Positions 24,063 to 36,800 of a stretch of DNA of 64,000 nucleotides are shown one piece after another. Under the pieces are notes generated by a model. It did not search any database, was not told the DNA's origin, and saw nothing but the letters and a program-made list of their open reading frames with translations. This DNA comes from Apostichopus japonicus (Eukaryota > Echinodermata > Holothuroidea > Aspidochirotida > Stichopodidae). The DNA is taken from positions 17,087,001 to 17,151,000 of the forward strand of contig NC_092566.1 of NCBI RefSeq assembly GCF_037975245.1, read 5' to 3'. The translations under genes and the position numbers were made by a program. Each line of letters opens with the position of its first letter. Position 1 is the stretch's first letter.

Positions 24063-26139
24063 CTAAGCTATATAGTAGTAGTTTCGATCTAGCTATATAG
24101 ATTAATGACACCAGTAAAGGTATTCTACTTGTTAAAGTCATTCAAGTATGAGTGGTGATAAATACGTAAAGATGAACAGTATATACCGTAACAAGCAGCT
24201 TTCAGTTCATTTTCATCATATCCAGCTAAAAGAGTTCCTAGCAATGTAGATGATACGAGATGTGGGGGTAAAATGAAAAGATTTCAGGGAAGAGTGATCA
24301 AAAGTAGTAGAGGATTTATATGGGATATACCATTCTAGGTTAGTAAAGGCGGTTTTGGTGAAGAAATCCTGAACTCTTCTAGCAATTTACCCCAGTTTAA
24401 AGGGAATTGTGGCAACGGGAGAGGTCGATATTCTTTCCGAACTATAGTCTTGGAGAATACAAGATATGCCATATGTATAATCAAACAAGACCATCTCTAA
24501 CAGTTCTTTAACAGTTCCAGAATATAAAGGCTAGCGAAGTGGGGCAAACCAAACATGTTTTACTTTTAAATCTCAACAATGTTCCATGTTACTGACCAAA
24601 TTATATAAACACGTAAACCTAAGTTAGGTCATTATATCTTCTTGACAATAAAAAGTCCACTGCACCCGAAACTCTGTATTACTTTATTACCTTTTTATGA
24701 TCCTTGATGACTTGTTGAATCGGATTACTATTATTCTTATCATCACGACTATACAATTCATTAAACTCTCATTTATAGAGAGTCCCCTGTTATGTTTTTG
24801 TTTTAACATTCTTTTTTAAAGTGATAATGCAACTTAAATATTAAAACATTTATGAAGACCTACTGATCAGAAGAACATTGATCCACATCTCATTTTCATA
24901 ACCCGTTTTCATGATAAGCCTACACAATATTGATACACCTTCACTTTATTTGGATGACTAATTTATAATCTGTAGTAATGGTACCGAATACACCAAAAAC
25001 TGTTTGGTCCAATTGAATTAATTATATGCCCTTGTAAAATATTTCATTTGTATAAAGTGATGTTATTTTATGTTGGTAAAGTGTGGTCAAGGGACTTCAT
25101 CACAACTAGTAATTTCAATAGTTAAAGGCTGGGGTGGTGGGCGTAATTATATCTTCAGTCCAAAAAAACAGAGACAGTTTAGTGTATTGTAATGTAGGAT
25201 AATTCTCCAAATACAATGTATGAATTTCTCAATTTTATGTCTCAGGAAAGGAACAAGGTATCACGACGGGAGTTAGATATATGCATTCCTTGTTCCTTGA
25301 AACCTGATCCTATTAACTCAATAAATAATCGTCTAGCGGTAAAGTCTCCCCTATTTCACAAATTGCAATGAGGAACCATCGAACATTTTATGCAACACCA
25401 ACCAACTTTAACTGGGTTTAACAGTGCTTTAAGTTCTACATTTAACTATTCTCACATCGTGCGAAGACAATAACGATTTGGGTTAATTTTCTCCTTAAAT
25501 TGTTAGTTATGAGCAAGTCTCTCAAAGACCAACCGAGTGAATAATTGATAGGAGATTATGCTGGAGAATTGAAACAATTATATTTGTACAAACGATGGCA
25601 GACTGAAGGCCATGAAACAAGAGTATAGTGTCGTAACGGGTGAAACCTTATTGAAAGCCTACACAAGGATTCAGCAATTGTCTCCGTAGTGTTGGTTTTG
25701 GCTTGCTACATATCGAAACTAATTACTGAAAAGTGAAAAAGTGTCATGTGTTCCGATGATCCGGATACTTTTCCTGCTGCAGCTACTTAAAAGTTCAGTT
25801 TCTCTTTGGCACAGTAAAACTAACAACTTTTTTTTCACGATTGTTGACACAAGCTGTGTTCTGACAGTATCAGTAGTAAAGTACCTTGCTAAACCATTTT
25901 TTCATGGAAAAGAGAAACGATATTAATATTGAGGGGAAATGTCGATTGACTTAGCATGCAGAGATGTACATTTCATTTCTTTTTCACGTTAATTTAATAA
26001 CGAGAGCAGCTTCCGCGAAAAATGAAATTTAACACTGCTTAATTTTACTTGAACTAGATCATACAATAAATAGTAATAAATAATATACTTGAAAGGACAA
26101 GTCAGACTAAGGTATATGCGTGTACAACAGTATATAATA
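24063..26139. other. Intergenic, no feature recognised
   Basis: AT-rich sequence with only short chance frames. Confidence 0.5.
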
Positions 26140-26141
26140 TT

Positions 26142-26196
<55 letters not shown>
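26140..26196. repeat. AT dinucleotide microsatellite
   Basis: Almost pure (AT)n with one ttta interruption near 26,160. Confidence 0.95.
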
Positions 26197-26198
<2 letters not shown>

Positions 26199-26574
26199 TG
26201 GAAGCAATTTGCCGAATGCTTTCATTTATGAATTTATTGAAAGTGTTAAAATCACGAATGAATGTCGCAGATTGTCTTAAACAATTTTCGTATTTATCTT
26301 TAATAATTGTGAGACTCAGTTTTAGTTTTTACAGTGAGACTTCGTATTGATTGATTAAAACGTGATTGATTGTTTAAAGTGATTGATTAAAACGAAAAAA
26401 ATGCGGTTTCAACATTAAAACTAGGGAAGGAGGTAAGGAATAGAGCTTTTACACCAAACATTACCCTTTTGATTGTTTCTAAATGGGCACATTACTTGGC
26501 AAGTTTCCTGCTTCAAACGAAACTGCCATTAGCAATGTACGTATAACAAAATGCACACAATCGTGCTCTTTCTT

Positions 26575-26824
26575 TATGTATGTATGTATGTATGTATATT
26601 AGATCCTCCTGCAAGCAGGAACTCGCGAAGAAGCCTAATTGGCTTATCAAAGCCGCAAGCTGACCGAAGTCAGTCTCTCACATTCATATTTAACGTCCAT
26701 GATTATGAATTGTTAATTGTCAACAACCCTGTAACTGGACGACATACATTAATCTGGGAGGGACTCGAACCGGGGACCTTATGATTGAAAGGCACCGGTG
26801 TTAACCACTGAGCTAACACTCCAC
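26575..26824 (-). mobile_element. tRNA-derived SINE, copy 1
   Basis: Read on the minus strand it begins GGAGTGTTAGCTCAGTGG (A-box region) and carries a B-box-like GGTTCGAGTCC about 45 bp later. A body with gcttgcggctttgataagcc and gcgagttcctgcttgcagg follows. It ends in an ATAC/ATGT-type tail (26,575-26,600). A closely similar copy lies at 41,213 on the other strand. The tRNA-like head keeps pol III promoter boxes but is followed by a non-tRNA body, so it is not a tRNA gene. Confidence 0.85.
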
Positions 26825-26900
26825 GAGCTAACACTCCACTGAGCTAACACTCCACTCCACCGGTGTTAACCACTGAGCTAACACTGAGCTAACACTCCAC
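26825..26900 (-). repeat. Multimerised SINE head fragments
   Basis: Next to the SINE 5' end, pieces of its first 15-30 bases (gagctaacactccact, ccggtgttaaccactgagc) are repeated four to five times. This looks like local slippage or 5'-end template jumping. Confidence 0.75.
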
Positions 26901-29233
26901 TTTATGATATCCTTTTTTTCGAGAATTGATAAAACAAAACAAAGGTGTTGCTGTTTTTCCAAACCAGGCGATCCTTCTGGATAAGCTATACTACCCGACG
27001 ATAACTGAACCACTGACACAGAACTACACTTGCTACACCTTCCACTAGTTTTGTTTTGTGCGCCTGTGTTTCTGTGTGAGTGTTTGTGTGTGTTACGAAA
27101 ATAGTCTCGTCACCTTCAACACAGAGAGGATTCACCAAACAGTAACAACAACAAAAATGCAATGTAGGTCGTTCTTCCTCATAGATGGTCATGTTATAAA
27201 CGGGAAGTTACGGTGTCCGTTCCAAAACATAGTACTCTGTGACTAGAGGCATCATACTTCCTTCTTCTATGTAGTTGCGCTGTAACGACTTCAGCATGAC
27301 GTAAATGTATGCATTGTCGCATAGTTTACGCTTTCGATGCATTACAACAAAGAGAATCATGTTAAAAACAGGTAACGGTTTCACTATAAGATATCATTTG
27401 CTATTCAACGCGTTGTGGTGTTCATAACTAATTTACAGATCTGCTGTACGTATTGAGGTAAGTGCACACAATTTAATGAACATATATTTTTTCACGGGAG
27501 TGATTTTTGCAAAATATTTATTATCTAAGTAGGACACATTGGAATGCCCTCTTCATTTGTTGTAATCATCCATTAGTCAATGCCCCCCCCCCCCCTCCAA
27601 CATCTTTTGAAATTCTCAAACAATGAACCATAGTTGCATAGACGGTCAAACTTCAATATGTTGTACCAGCAATGATCTTGCGAACATGCAAGGACTTATG
27701 AAACTTAAAAACAATGAAAAGTACTGTAGATGCATCAGCTGTAATAAGTGCCTTTTTTGGTTATTCTTGGATTTCTAAGAATATGACGATCTTGCAAGTA
27801 ATGCGCTTACCATCCAAAACTAAAAACTGCCTAATTTGAATCATATTTTCCCAAAACATATTAAAAACTTAAGTCGCTGCAACACTTCCCGTGAGTACTT
27901 GTTGAAAGAAGCAAGATATTTTTCCTTTTGACTTACCTTGTTTGGTGAGCAATTATATTCCAAACAGTTTTCAGGGTATAATTAAGGTGAATCGACCGAC
28001 CCTTATCAGGGCACTTTACACTTTTAAGTATTATAATCCAAGAGGCGACGATCAAGTCTTTGAATTGTGTCTTTCATTGCTCAAGAGTGACTTATAACGG
28101 CTGACAATATTTCCCTTAAGCATCATCAATGTGATATCTCCAGAGAAGAGTTCTGTCACCTTCAAAATACCGACTTTTCGTCATACATTTCCCCGAATCA
28201 AACAGTTAATAAACTATAGATATAACTTTTAAGGGTTATGCTCTCTACTAACTTTCTGCGTGGATACAATGGAGCCATATCCAGTCGGACAAAACAAAAG
28301 CGCCCCCCCCCTTCCCCCCATACACTCACACACGCAACGCATTAACAAAGGTGTTGGGTTGTTGTAAAGAAGGAAAGAAAAAACATAACGATTGACATCG
28401 ACGGTACAAAGGAAAACATTTGTGAGTCACCTCTATATTCTAATTTTGTGCATTGTCTAGTATCTCTGTAAGAAAGGAGGAAATGGAATATGATGCTTTC
28501 ACTTTTCATGTTGACAAAAGTTAAAACTACAATGAACATTTCTTGCCATAAGCAATCAATCCCAATGACATGATTGCAAAACTATATAAAGTAATGACAT
28601 AATATAATCTCGTGTCGCACGATTTCACTTTGCAAGTTGTTCAAGTCAAGTTCAAGGTTTGCATGAGGTACTTTGAAAACCGGTATAACTGCCCAACATG
28701 ATAGGAATATACTTTCTCATAAGTGACTGCCATTTTTTTCGAATGATAATGAGCACAATCTATTTATTTTTAGTAACATTTATTGCGTCATAGCTTTGAA
28801 GCTCATATTCGTACTATATAATCATAGTACAAGAGAGGTCATTAAGTGGCCTATAACAGTTCTTCTTTCCCTTGCCATATTTGATTCTCGAAGGAAAGGT
28901 TTACAAAAATAGTATTTTCTTTGTCAAATATTCATCCATGGAACAGAATATCAATTTTAACTCCACATGTAAATGCATTTTATGGAGCTTTATGTGAATA
29001 TGTCAAACTGGGTGGTTAACGTCTTCATTCTGTTATCGTCATTCATTCCACAGCCACAACGTCTGTTTTTGTTAATGAAACTGTAATATTCGCATTCATG
29101 TAAGTCAATATCATACACCGTATCCCACAAAAAGGGCAGTGGTATGAAAGTTTTCTCGGCGGAAACAAGTAGTCTCTTCCTCTTCCAGCTCAAGACTTTC
29201 CGGCAAGCAAGATTTTGGAGTGATTGTCACCAA
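26901..29233. other. Intergenic upstream of the 7TM gene
   Basis: No exon or known repeat recognised. C homopolymer tracts occur near 27,582 and 28,302. The region should hold the promoter and any 5' UTR of the plus-strand gene. A ctcttcctcttccag stretch near 29,175-29,190 could be an acceptor for a 5' UTR exon. Confidence 0.5.
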
Positions 29234-32200
29234 ATGGATACCTGCTATTATTCGAGTGAGGAGGACGAGTGGGATGAACTAAACCAACATCTGTTATCAA
29301 GCGAGAATGGACTGAGCCAACCTCTGATACCAAGTGACGATGGGCCAAATCGACCTTTGACATCGATTCACAAGAGACGGATACCTGATAAGAGGTATAA
29401 AGAATCAGACCATTACGTGGACATTAGTAACAATAGGATTTCTTCCATTGTATGGGCGGCAATGAAAATGTCATGCATTTTTCATCAAAGGAAACTAGTT
29501 GTTGAAAGGCAATGTTTCCGTTGTCAGATTCAACACACGAGCCAATCAGTTCAGGTAAGTACAAATATTACAAAAACCATTAGCCATGTTGGCCATAAAG
29601 AAATATGGGAACAATTCTTTGACTCATTTTGGGGTATCCACGGACACATTTGGTCAGAGAAAAAGAGTTTTGAATTTCTTCCAAGTATAAGCTTATGCTT
29701 GTTATGAAAGGAGGCAAATGTTTCAGAACCCACCGGGAGTAAATGAAACTATCCAGTTCTAAATAGTTTTTGTGCAGAGGGGTTCAACTGAGTTCAGCGA
29801 AGTCTTCCATAGACTTAGTACTTGTGAGTTGTTAATTGGGAAATGGTGCTTGGTACTGTCGTTCCATTGATTTCGAACCAACTTGACTGCTCTCTGCAGC
29901 CTTGAAGAATAGGGTGTCTTCACCTTTCTTACTTATTTTACTCTTGGCCGTCGAATGAGAATATCATGTGGTGGTTTCTGCATGGAGCAGGAATCGGCGC
30001 GAAATCACAAGCATGTCTCGTAATTTTCTAAAAACAGAGGTTTCGTATAAGCCGGTGTTAATACAAAATCATTACGTTAATAGAGTTTCCAATTAAATTT
30101 CGGTTAGACTTCCTAGCACCTGGGTTCACTAAAAACTAGATTCAGTAAGTTTTGAACTAGACACAAGTCTGAGTTGATAATTCATTCAGATTTTTCTTCG
30201 CGAACGCTGGTGTCGCATTACTGACATTGAGCCGCAAGCCCATTCATTAATAACGGTGCCAAAAATACCATACGGTAACAGACGCCACTCATGTCGACTG
30301 AAACCATATAAGTATAGCAAACATGTTTCATACGCACTGCTTCACAGAATAATAATTGTGGACTGAGAGAAAGATGAATGGATATTGACTGAAGAGACGG
30401 ATTTGCCCTGATTTTCTTTACACCAATAGGGCGACGGTCAAAAGTCCACGTGGGAGGAGATTGAAGTGTTGCACAAAAACCTGGACGTCAGTGGACAGGG
30501 CTACTACAAGGACGAAGATAACTGTGGGCCAGAGAAGTACCGGTTACAACCCTTTATCAACGGAGACAGCTCTTCACACAGTGATTCAGGACATCGCGAA
30601 CTCATTTGCCCTCAGTGTGATAGTTTCTGGTGGAATTTTCATGGAAAGGTTAACCGTTACACGGATCGAGATCTAGGTGACTTGACCTGTTTTTATACAG
30701 GACGATGTAGTTCATACTATACCAAACCATACCACGCCACCATGTTACATCTTACAGTTACATAGACACTTTACTGCACTGAAGTGCAGCACTACAATGC
30801 ACTGAACTACACTACACTGCACTGAACTACACTACATTAGGCTACACTACACTGTGCTACGCAACGCTACACTTCATGGTATTGTATTGTATTGTATTGA
30901 ATCATAGTACGCAACATGCACTACAACATATACCAATTACTTCATAGGGCATGTAAAGTAACACATCCCTGATAAAATTCATGCATGCTTTTGCATACGT
31001 TTTCATGGAAAAACGGTAAGCACTAACTAATATCATGTACGTATGGCATTACAAATTCATCATGAATACCTTTCTTTCTTTTCTTTTCTTTTCACTTATA
31101 AAGGAGTTGAGCCGTGGAACCATCTCGGAAGCTGGTTTTTATCTTTGCTTGGTACATTTAGCGCTATAGCTATCATACTATACGATGCTACTTATTATTT
31201 ACATGGCTTATGGGGAGAACAATCTCAGATTATTCATCTCATATCGTACGCAACATTTATGCTCAATCTTGTGCTGTATCCTCTCCTCAACATGATCTGT
31301 AAGATCAGGGCAATCACGCAGAGACAAGTTCCTCAGCTTTCATGGTCCACGGGACTCAATGAAAGATACCTCGTCAAACGACTGCAGTATCTGGATATCC
31401 CCAACAGAGGTAAGCTCTGATCTGAAAAAGCCATTTTCTGTCATATTGTGTAGTCGACGAGAACCAAGTCGAGCCTGGGGACAATATGTAACCGCCCACA
31501 ACCGCCCCCCCCCACCATGTCACTCTTCATTTGCTATTGAGTATTGCATGACAATGAGAACATTATTGTATATCCCATACTTTCCCTGCCCCTTCCATAT
31601 CTCACCAGGTCTCCTACCGTTATGCCTATAGTTTTATGGTCGAGTTCAACCTTTAGCAATGTTTGTTTCAGTTAATATGGTAAAAAAAGAAAAAGTTTTC
31701 TCTTTAGACATATAAGATGAAATATATTTTGTAGTAGGTGTTATTATGGTCTGTTTGTGTTATGTCTGACACCACAAATTTTGAAAATGACTGATTTGTT
31801 AAATATGATATTATATGATGTGCTGTTTTGCGTTTCTTCCATTGCAGGAGTGCCAGGGAAGCTTCTTCTATCATTCGGGTTATTCTGTGCCGTATTCCAC
31901 ACTGTATACCGAGGAAAGTTTTACTTAGATTTGTGCAAACGATTTTCCTGGCATAGCGGTGTATCGGTAATATGCGGCGGGGTGATAATGGTCATGTTTG
32001 TCACTTTCCAGTACATGATGTATCTGACAAGGCTCTCGTTCCAACGTCACTTCTCGCTAGTCGTCAAATTCATCGAGAATAACCAGGGTGATTTAGATAA
32101 CTGTCGCTACATCTTAGGGAGCGCATTTCTGGACTTTAATTGCTTTAGGAAACTGATCGCCATATATATGAATTTATTCATCCCAGTTCTGACTTGGGCT

Positions 32201-32620
32201 ATTACTACTCACGTGACTTGGCAATATTTCGTGAATGAAAAGAGTAGTAAAGGTCACATGAGTGACAAGTCCAAGCAATATGAGACATGTATCAATATTC
32301 TGATCTGGTTGGAAATCATCCTGTTTCTGGTCGTGCCGATCTGGTCTATTGGTGGACTGGATACTACCTATATCTGGACGAGACTACGGCTCCGTGTACT
32401 CACGATCCCGAGGAGAGCGTCAAATGTATTTTGGCGTAAACTCTCTCGTCACATGGACATCATTAACGAACATTACGATCGAATCAATTTCACAATGATT
32501 TTTTCAATCATTGGTTTCTTCATGGCGCTTGAATTTGGCAACAAGCAGACTACGACTTTCGTCATACCAGAGCCGTACTGTGATAACGTCTCAGAAATTG
32601 TATTTGGGCCGGGCGACTAA
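29234..32620 (+). CDS. Multi-pass membrane protein, gustatory-receptor-like (GRL) candidate
   Basis: Four exons join in phase: 29234-29554, 30430-30676, 31104-31409 and 31848-32620, giving 1,647 bp or 548 residues. All introns are GT-AG. The start chosen is ATG at 29234 (MDTCYYSSEEDEWDEL); an upstream in-frame ATG at 29144 overlaps a splice-like tract. The first 190 residues are hydrophilic and acidic (PLIPSDDG repeats, CPQCDSFWWNFHG). Helices follow: SWFLSLLGTFSAIAIILY, then ISYATFMLNLVLYPLL, LLLSFGLFCAVFH, VICGGVIMVMFVTFQYMMYL, IYMNLFIPVLTWAITTHV, LIWLEIILFLVVPIWSI and MIFSIIGFFMALEF. About seven helices, a long intracellular N-terminus and a short tail resemble invertebrate gustatory-receptor-like proteins. 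No diagnostic motif proves it; another 7TM family is possible. The gene model is much firmer than the family name. Confidence 0.7.
30775..30900. repeat. Degenerate CACTA-type and GTATT simple repeats in intron 2
   Basis: Runs of cactgaactacactacactg followed by gtattgtattgtattg. Confidence 0.8.
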
Positions 32621-32876
32621 CGACTAACGCAAAATGAAGAAACACAAGTAAACACTTGAAGCAACTTCTTGTTCTTCTTCATTTTCTTTTTCTTGTGTTA
32701 TATCAGTCAACAATTGGTGCCATGGGATGATAAAATCCTTTACAAAATTCCTTACAAAATAGACCTATGTGTACATACACGTGTTAGTCACCGTTATAAC
32801 TATGGAGCTGTTGAAGTAGCGTAAAACTAATCATATCGATGTAAAATCACTGTAAATGCATAACGTTGTCTGGAAG

Positions 32877-33192
32877 CCCCCGATACACACAGAGAACACA
32901 GTTACTACTGTAAATCTTAAAGTTTTGTACCAAAGTAAAGACTGGATCGTGCTATAAATCGCTAGCATGTGCTATTAGGATTACAGTAAGAACTGAGGAT
33001 ATATGTAATTCCAACAAATCCAGTTGTTTTTTGGGGGATTTGTTGGAATTACAAATATCCTCAGTTCTTATTGTAAACCTATTAGCACATGCTACCGATT
33101 TATCAGATTTGTCAGCACAATCTAGTACTTACTGTTGTACAAAACTTTAAGATTTACAGTAGTTACTGTAATCTCTGTGTGAATCGGCTGCC
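32877..33192. mobile_element. 316-bp foldback (MITE-like) element
   Basis: Two arms of about 145-150 bp are inverted copies of each other around a short loop near 33,025-33,045. For example, tgtaattccaacaaatcc on the left matches ggatttgttggaattaca on the right. The ends read cccccgat and atcggctgcc. GGAAG flanks both sides (32872-32876 and 33193-33197), a possible 5-bp target duplication. It lies about 250 bp after the 7TM stop codon, perhaps in the 3' UTR. Confidence 0.8.
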
Positions 33193-33879
33193 GGAAGAGA
33201 TATTATCACATCCGTTATTTCAGTTTCACTATGGTCACATCTGTAAAATTGGCGAGTTTGTTAACTTTTATCAGATTTTTAGTCTACAGCAATAATCAAC
33301 TGTACGGGACGTTTATATATTTTTATTACACAGCAGGACAACAACATATGTGGCTGAACTAAAAAAAATACATGGATAGTAGGGGTTTTCTGTCGTCTTT
33401 GCTTGTCGATTAGTTTGTATTATGAAGTGTAAAATGCATTTCATTAAACAAGTTTCACTTTTAGTTATCGTGTTAACAAGCTTGTTTGTCGCAAACATAC
33501 GTACATCCCATGGACGTATTAAACCGAGGGTATTATACTTCCATGTATACACACATCATACATATACGCGTGTCATCACTATCGCAAAAGATTCCTTTTG
33601 CCTTCAGCAAGAAATTAAAACAAATGCTAATATCTCTGTTTGCGACAATGCTAACCCCCTTACGCCGTTTCTTGCATTCGGTCATTTTTGGTCCAAAAAG
33701 TTATCATTTAACCTAGTGGATATGAATGTACAAAGGCACTTGTGGAAATAAACAAAAGAATGAATTTACACTTACTTTTCATTATTAAAAAAGTTGAGTT
33801 AAGAATACATTTTACGATTTACGTTGTCACATGAGTAAAACTTATACCATTATGTCTACGTCTGAACAAAATGGTTGAT
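33193..33879. other. Spacer between convergent 7TM and GST genes
   Basis: No exon recognised. The two genes converge here, so both 3' UTRs should lie in this spacer. The frame at 33,422-33,751 has no recognisable motif. Confidence 0.4.
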
Positions 33880-36800
33880 TCAAAATGGAGTCTGCGGTCT
33901 TTTCTTCAACCATTGAGACAGAGCGGGAGTCTCCAAGATTCGATTAACATGAGCAAGTAGCTTTGGCTCTGTGACCTTTAACCCTGGAACACGCGCGACC
34001 ATGTCGGTTAAATATGTAGCTGCATCTAAGTCTGCCAGAGATAACTGTAAATTAAATGATGAGAAATCAAGGAATGATTTTGGTGAAGCTGTTTTTTCAG
34101 TAAAAATATCTGAAATGTAATATAAGTGGCATCGTGACGTCAGAAAAGGTTACATGTAGGCCATGTGAACACAAATAAAACTTGTTGGATTATTAGCGGT
34201 TTTTTAATTAATGAAGCTAGTATACCACTCACATATTAAGTACTTATAAGCCTTTTGCGGGAATGGATGGATGAATGAATGATTTGTACTAACTTAAAGT
34301 AACTCTGAGTACTGAAAGTAAAATTCATTGTGGGAGAAGATGAAAACAGGGTCCATATGAATGCTCCAAAATAAATTAAATTATCTTCGACCAGAGAACT
34401 TAATTCTTATGACATAACTTTGTCACATGAAGTGACTAAGCTTTAGGCGGAAGCTATGGATTAATGTCAACAAGCAAAATCTGTAAATTAAATTAATATA
34501 AATTGTACTCAGTTGTTGCTAGTACATAATACGGGCCATCATTGATGGACCTCCTAAAAAGAGCTAAACGATCATTACAGAACGTTAGAAACATGGAAAC
34601 AATATTTTACGATCAAATGGAATACACGGACCTGTAGAGCCAAATCGGTCTCTACATAAATTTAATCATGATGAAATTATTACAAATTTATGGATTTAGT
34701 CCAATTAAGAGTACGATATAGATTTCGAATCTGGACTACCAACATACTCATGGCTGGTATACAGCAACTATGCTGTTCATGTCCCAAAACCGTGCATCAG
34801 TAAGTACTACGTTATGTTCGTAACACGGTAACATGTGTTACAGGTGGCACTGTAACAACTGCAAAGCTTTTAACTTGTTCCCATGTAAGACAAGTAACTG
34901 TGCGTCTGGATAAGGAAGCTATGAAGATGAGAATGCCTACGAGATGAAGTAAAGGAGGTACGGTAAACCGCTTGATTCCAGTTCACACCTCTTTTTAAAT
35001 TACGCCAATACGTAATGCCGAGAACGAAGAAAGGCAATGTTCGGGTATATCCATGTTATAGCATAAAACGACTAGATACGGCTTCATTATAGAATCGCGT
35101 ACTAATGAACTCGCACTAAATGGTTGGTACAGCAACTATACTGTTCATGTCTCACAACCGTGCATTAGTAATTACTACGTTATGTTCTTAACACACGTAA
35201 CATGTGTTACAGGACATGAACAGTATAGTTACTGTACTAGCTATGAATATCTGGTGGATGGATTTGTAGTCATGTCTACTTATTATGTCGGGTGTGCAGA
35301 TACCAGTTCACTGTACATTCGGCTAACGGAAAGAGAGTTCTTTTTTAGTACGCCAAGATATTATTCAATGAACAAAAAAAATTAACTTGCGTGAAAGATG
35401 GAACAAGCCGTAAACGACAGAGACAGTTTACAATCAAATGCTGCTTTTTGTGTATACTAAAGTGCATTTCATCAAATATTACATTTTTTTTACAATCATA
35501 GGAAGTGAAATATAAATCACATTATGCACACTTTCGTGAAGGAAAAAGTCTTACTCTGTTTCCAACATAGAATCCATTACCGCCATCGTTCGCTTCCAAC
35601 AAATTAAGAAGAAACTTGAAGTGTTTAGTAGCTTCTGTCTCTAGCAATTCTTTGAGGATGTTCTCCTGTCAAGTAAAATAAATATTACATTCGATCAAAG
35701 AAACATTGTTGGTACAATTGCTTGCTTTTACAGGACATTGCAAATTTGTGAAATATTCATATCATTGCTAACGCATTCATGTGTCAGTTATATTCAGTAG
35801 GACTTTGTCTATGTATCTTTGGCATGCATATATTTATGAATACAAACATTAATCGTGATTTTCATTTACATCTTATTCTCACAGTTATATAGACATTATT
35901 GTAAGGCAACATCCGAAAGAAAATGCACTCCATGAACAAAAGAACACATTTTTCCTTGGAAATATACTTCACAGACAAGAACAATTCCTATGAATGTTTC
36001 CATAGATTTAAGCCAATGAAATAAGTTACTATAGTACTCTCTTTCCCAGATTGTACGATATCTTGCAACATGTCTATCCATATATATTATGAAATGAATT
36101 ACCTCCCATCAAACTTGGGTTTGAAGCTGTTTGAAATAAAGAAATTTGTTGAAAGCAAATGTTCATCGTATTAGTTTCAAACAATACCAATCCTCTATTC
36201 CTCACTTTAATGGGACTATGTATAACATGCCGCAAGATGCACTAATGAATAACCATGAAGAAGATTGTTACGTATGAAATATCAATAAGGACGAAACGTG
36301 TCCTAGACAGATCATTGGTTCTCTTCATATTCTATTATCCAAACATACAGTACATACATGAATAACTAATATATTTTATTTGCAGAATTATAACACAGCA
36401 AAAATCAAATAACTGTCAGTTTATTGACACAATTTGGTCATAGTTAAGAGACAAACCTTTCTAGCTACATCTTTCTCATGAAAATAATTCCTCATAGCTA
36501 AGCCCAGGTCAACCAAACATTCGCAAACTTGGTCAATTTCAGCTGCTTCGGATTCGTTGTCTCCATACAGCTCTGAAAATAAAGGGATGAACACAAATAT
36601 ACAGTAGACCAAAAAATAATAAGCAAAATAAATAATATAAATAAACAAACAAATAAGCAAATAAACAAAGAAGAAGAAAAAGTTTATATTCTATAAAAAC
36701 AAACTTATTATCCCCGTAGGAACTCTCGCGAGGTCGACGAGGGGTTTAACTCCTTTTTATTTGAATACAGTACAGTTTAAAGTATAAACTACCCATACCC

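Noticed and set aside
26551-26784. Plus-strand frame over SINE copy 1
   Set aside because: Antisense of the SINE and its tail; no protein motif.
33422-33751. 109-codon frame after the 7TM gene
   Set aside because: A possible signal-peptide-like start, but no splice context, motif or homologue recognised; in AT-rich convergent UTR sequence.
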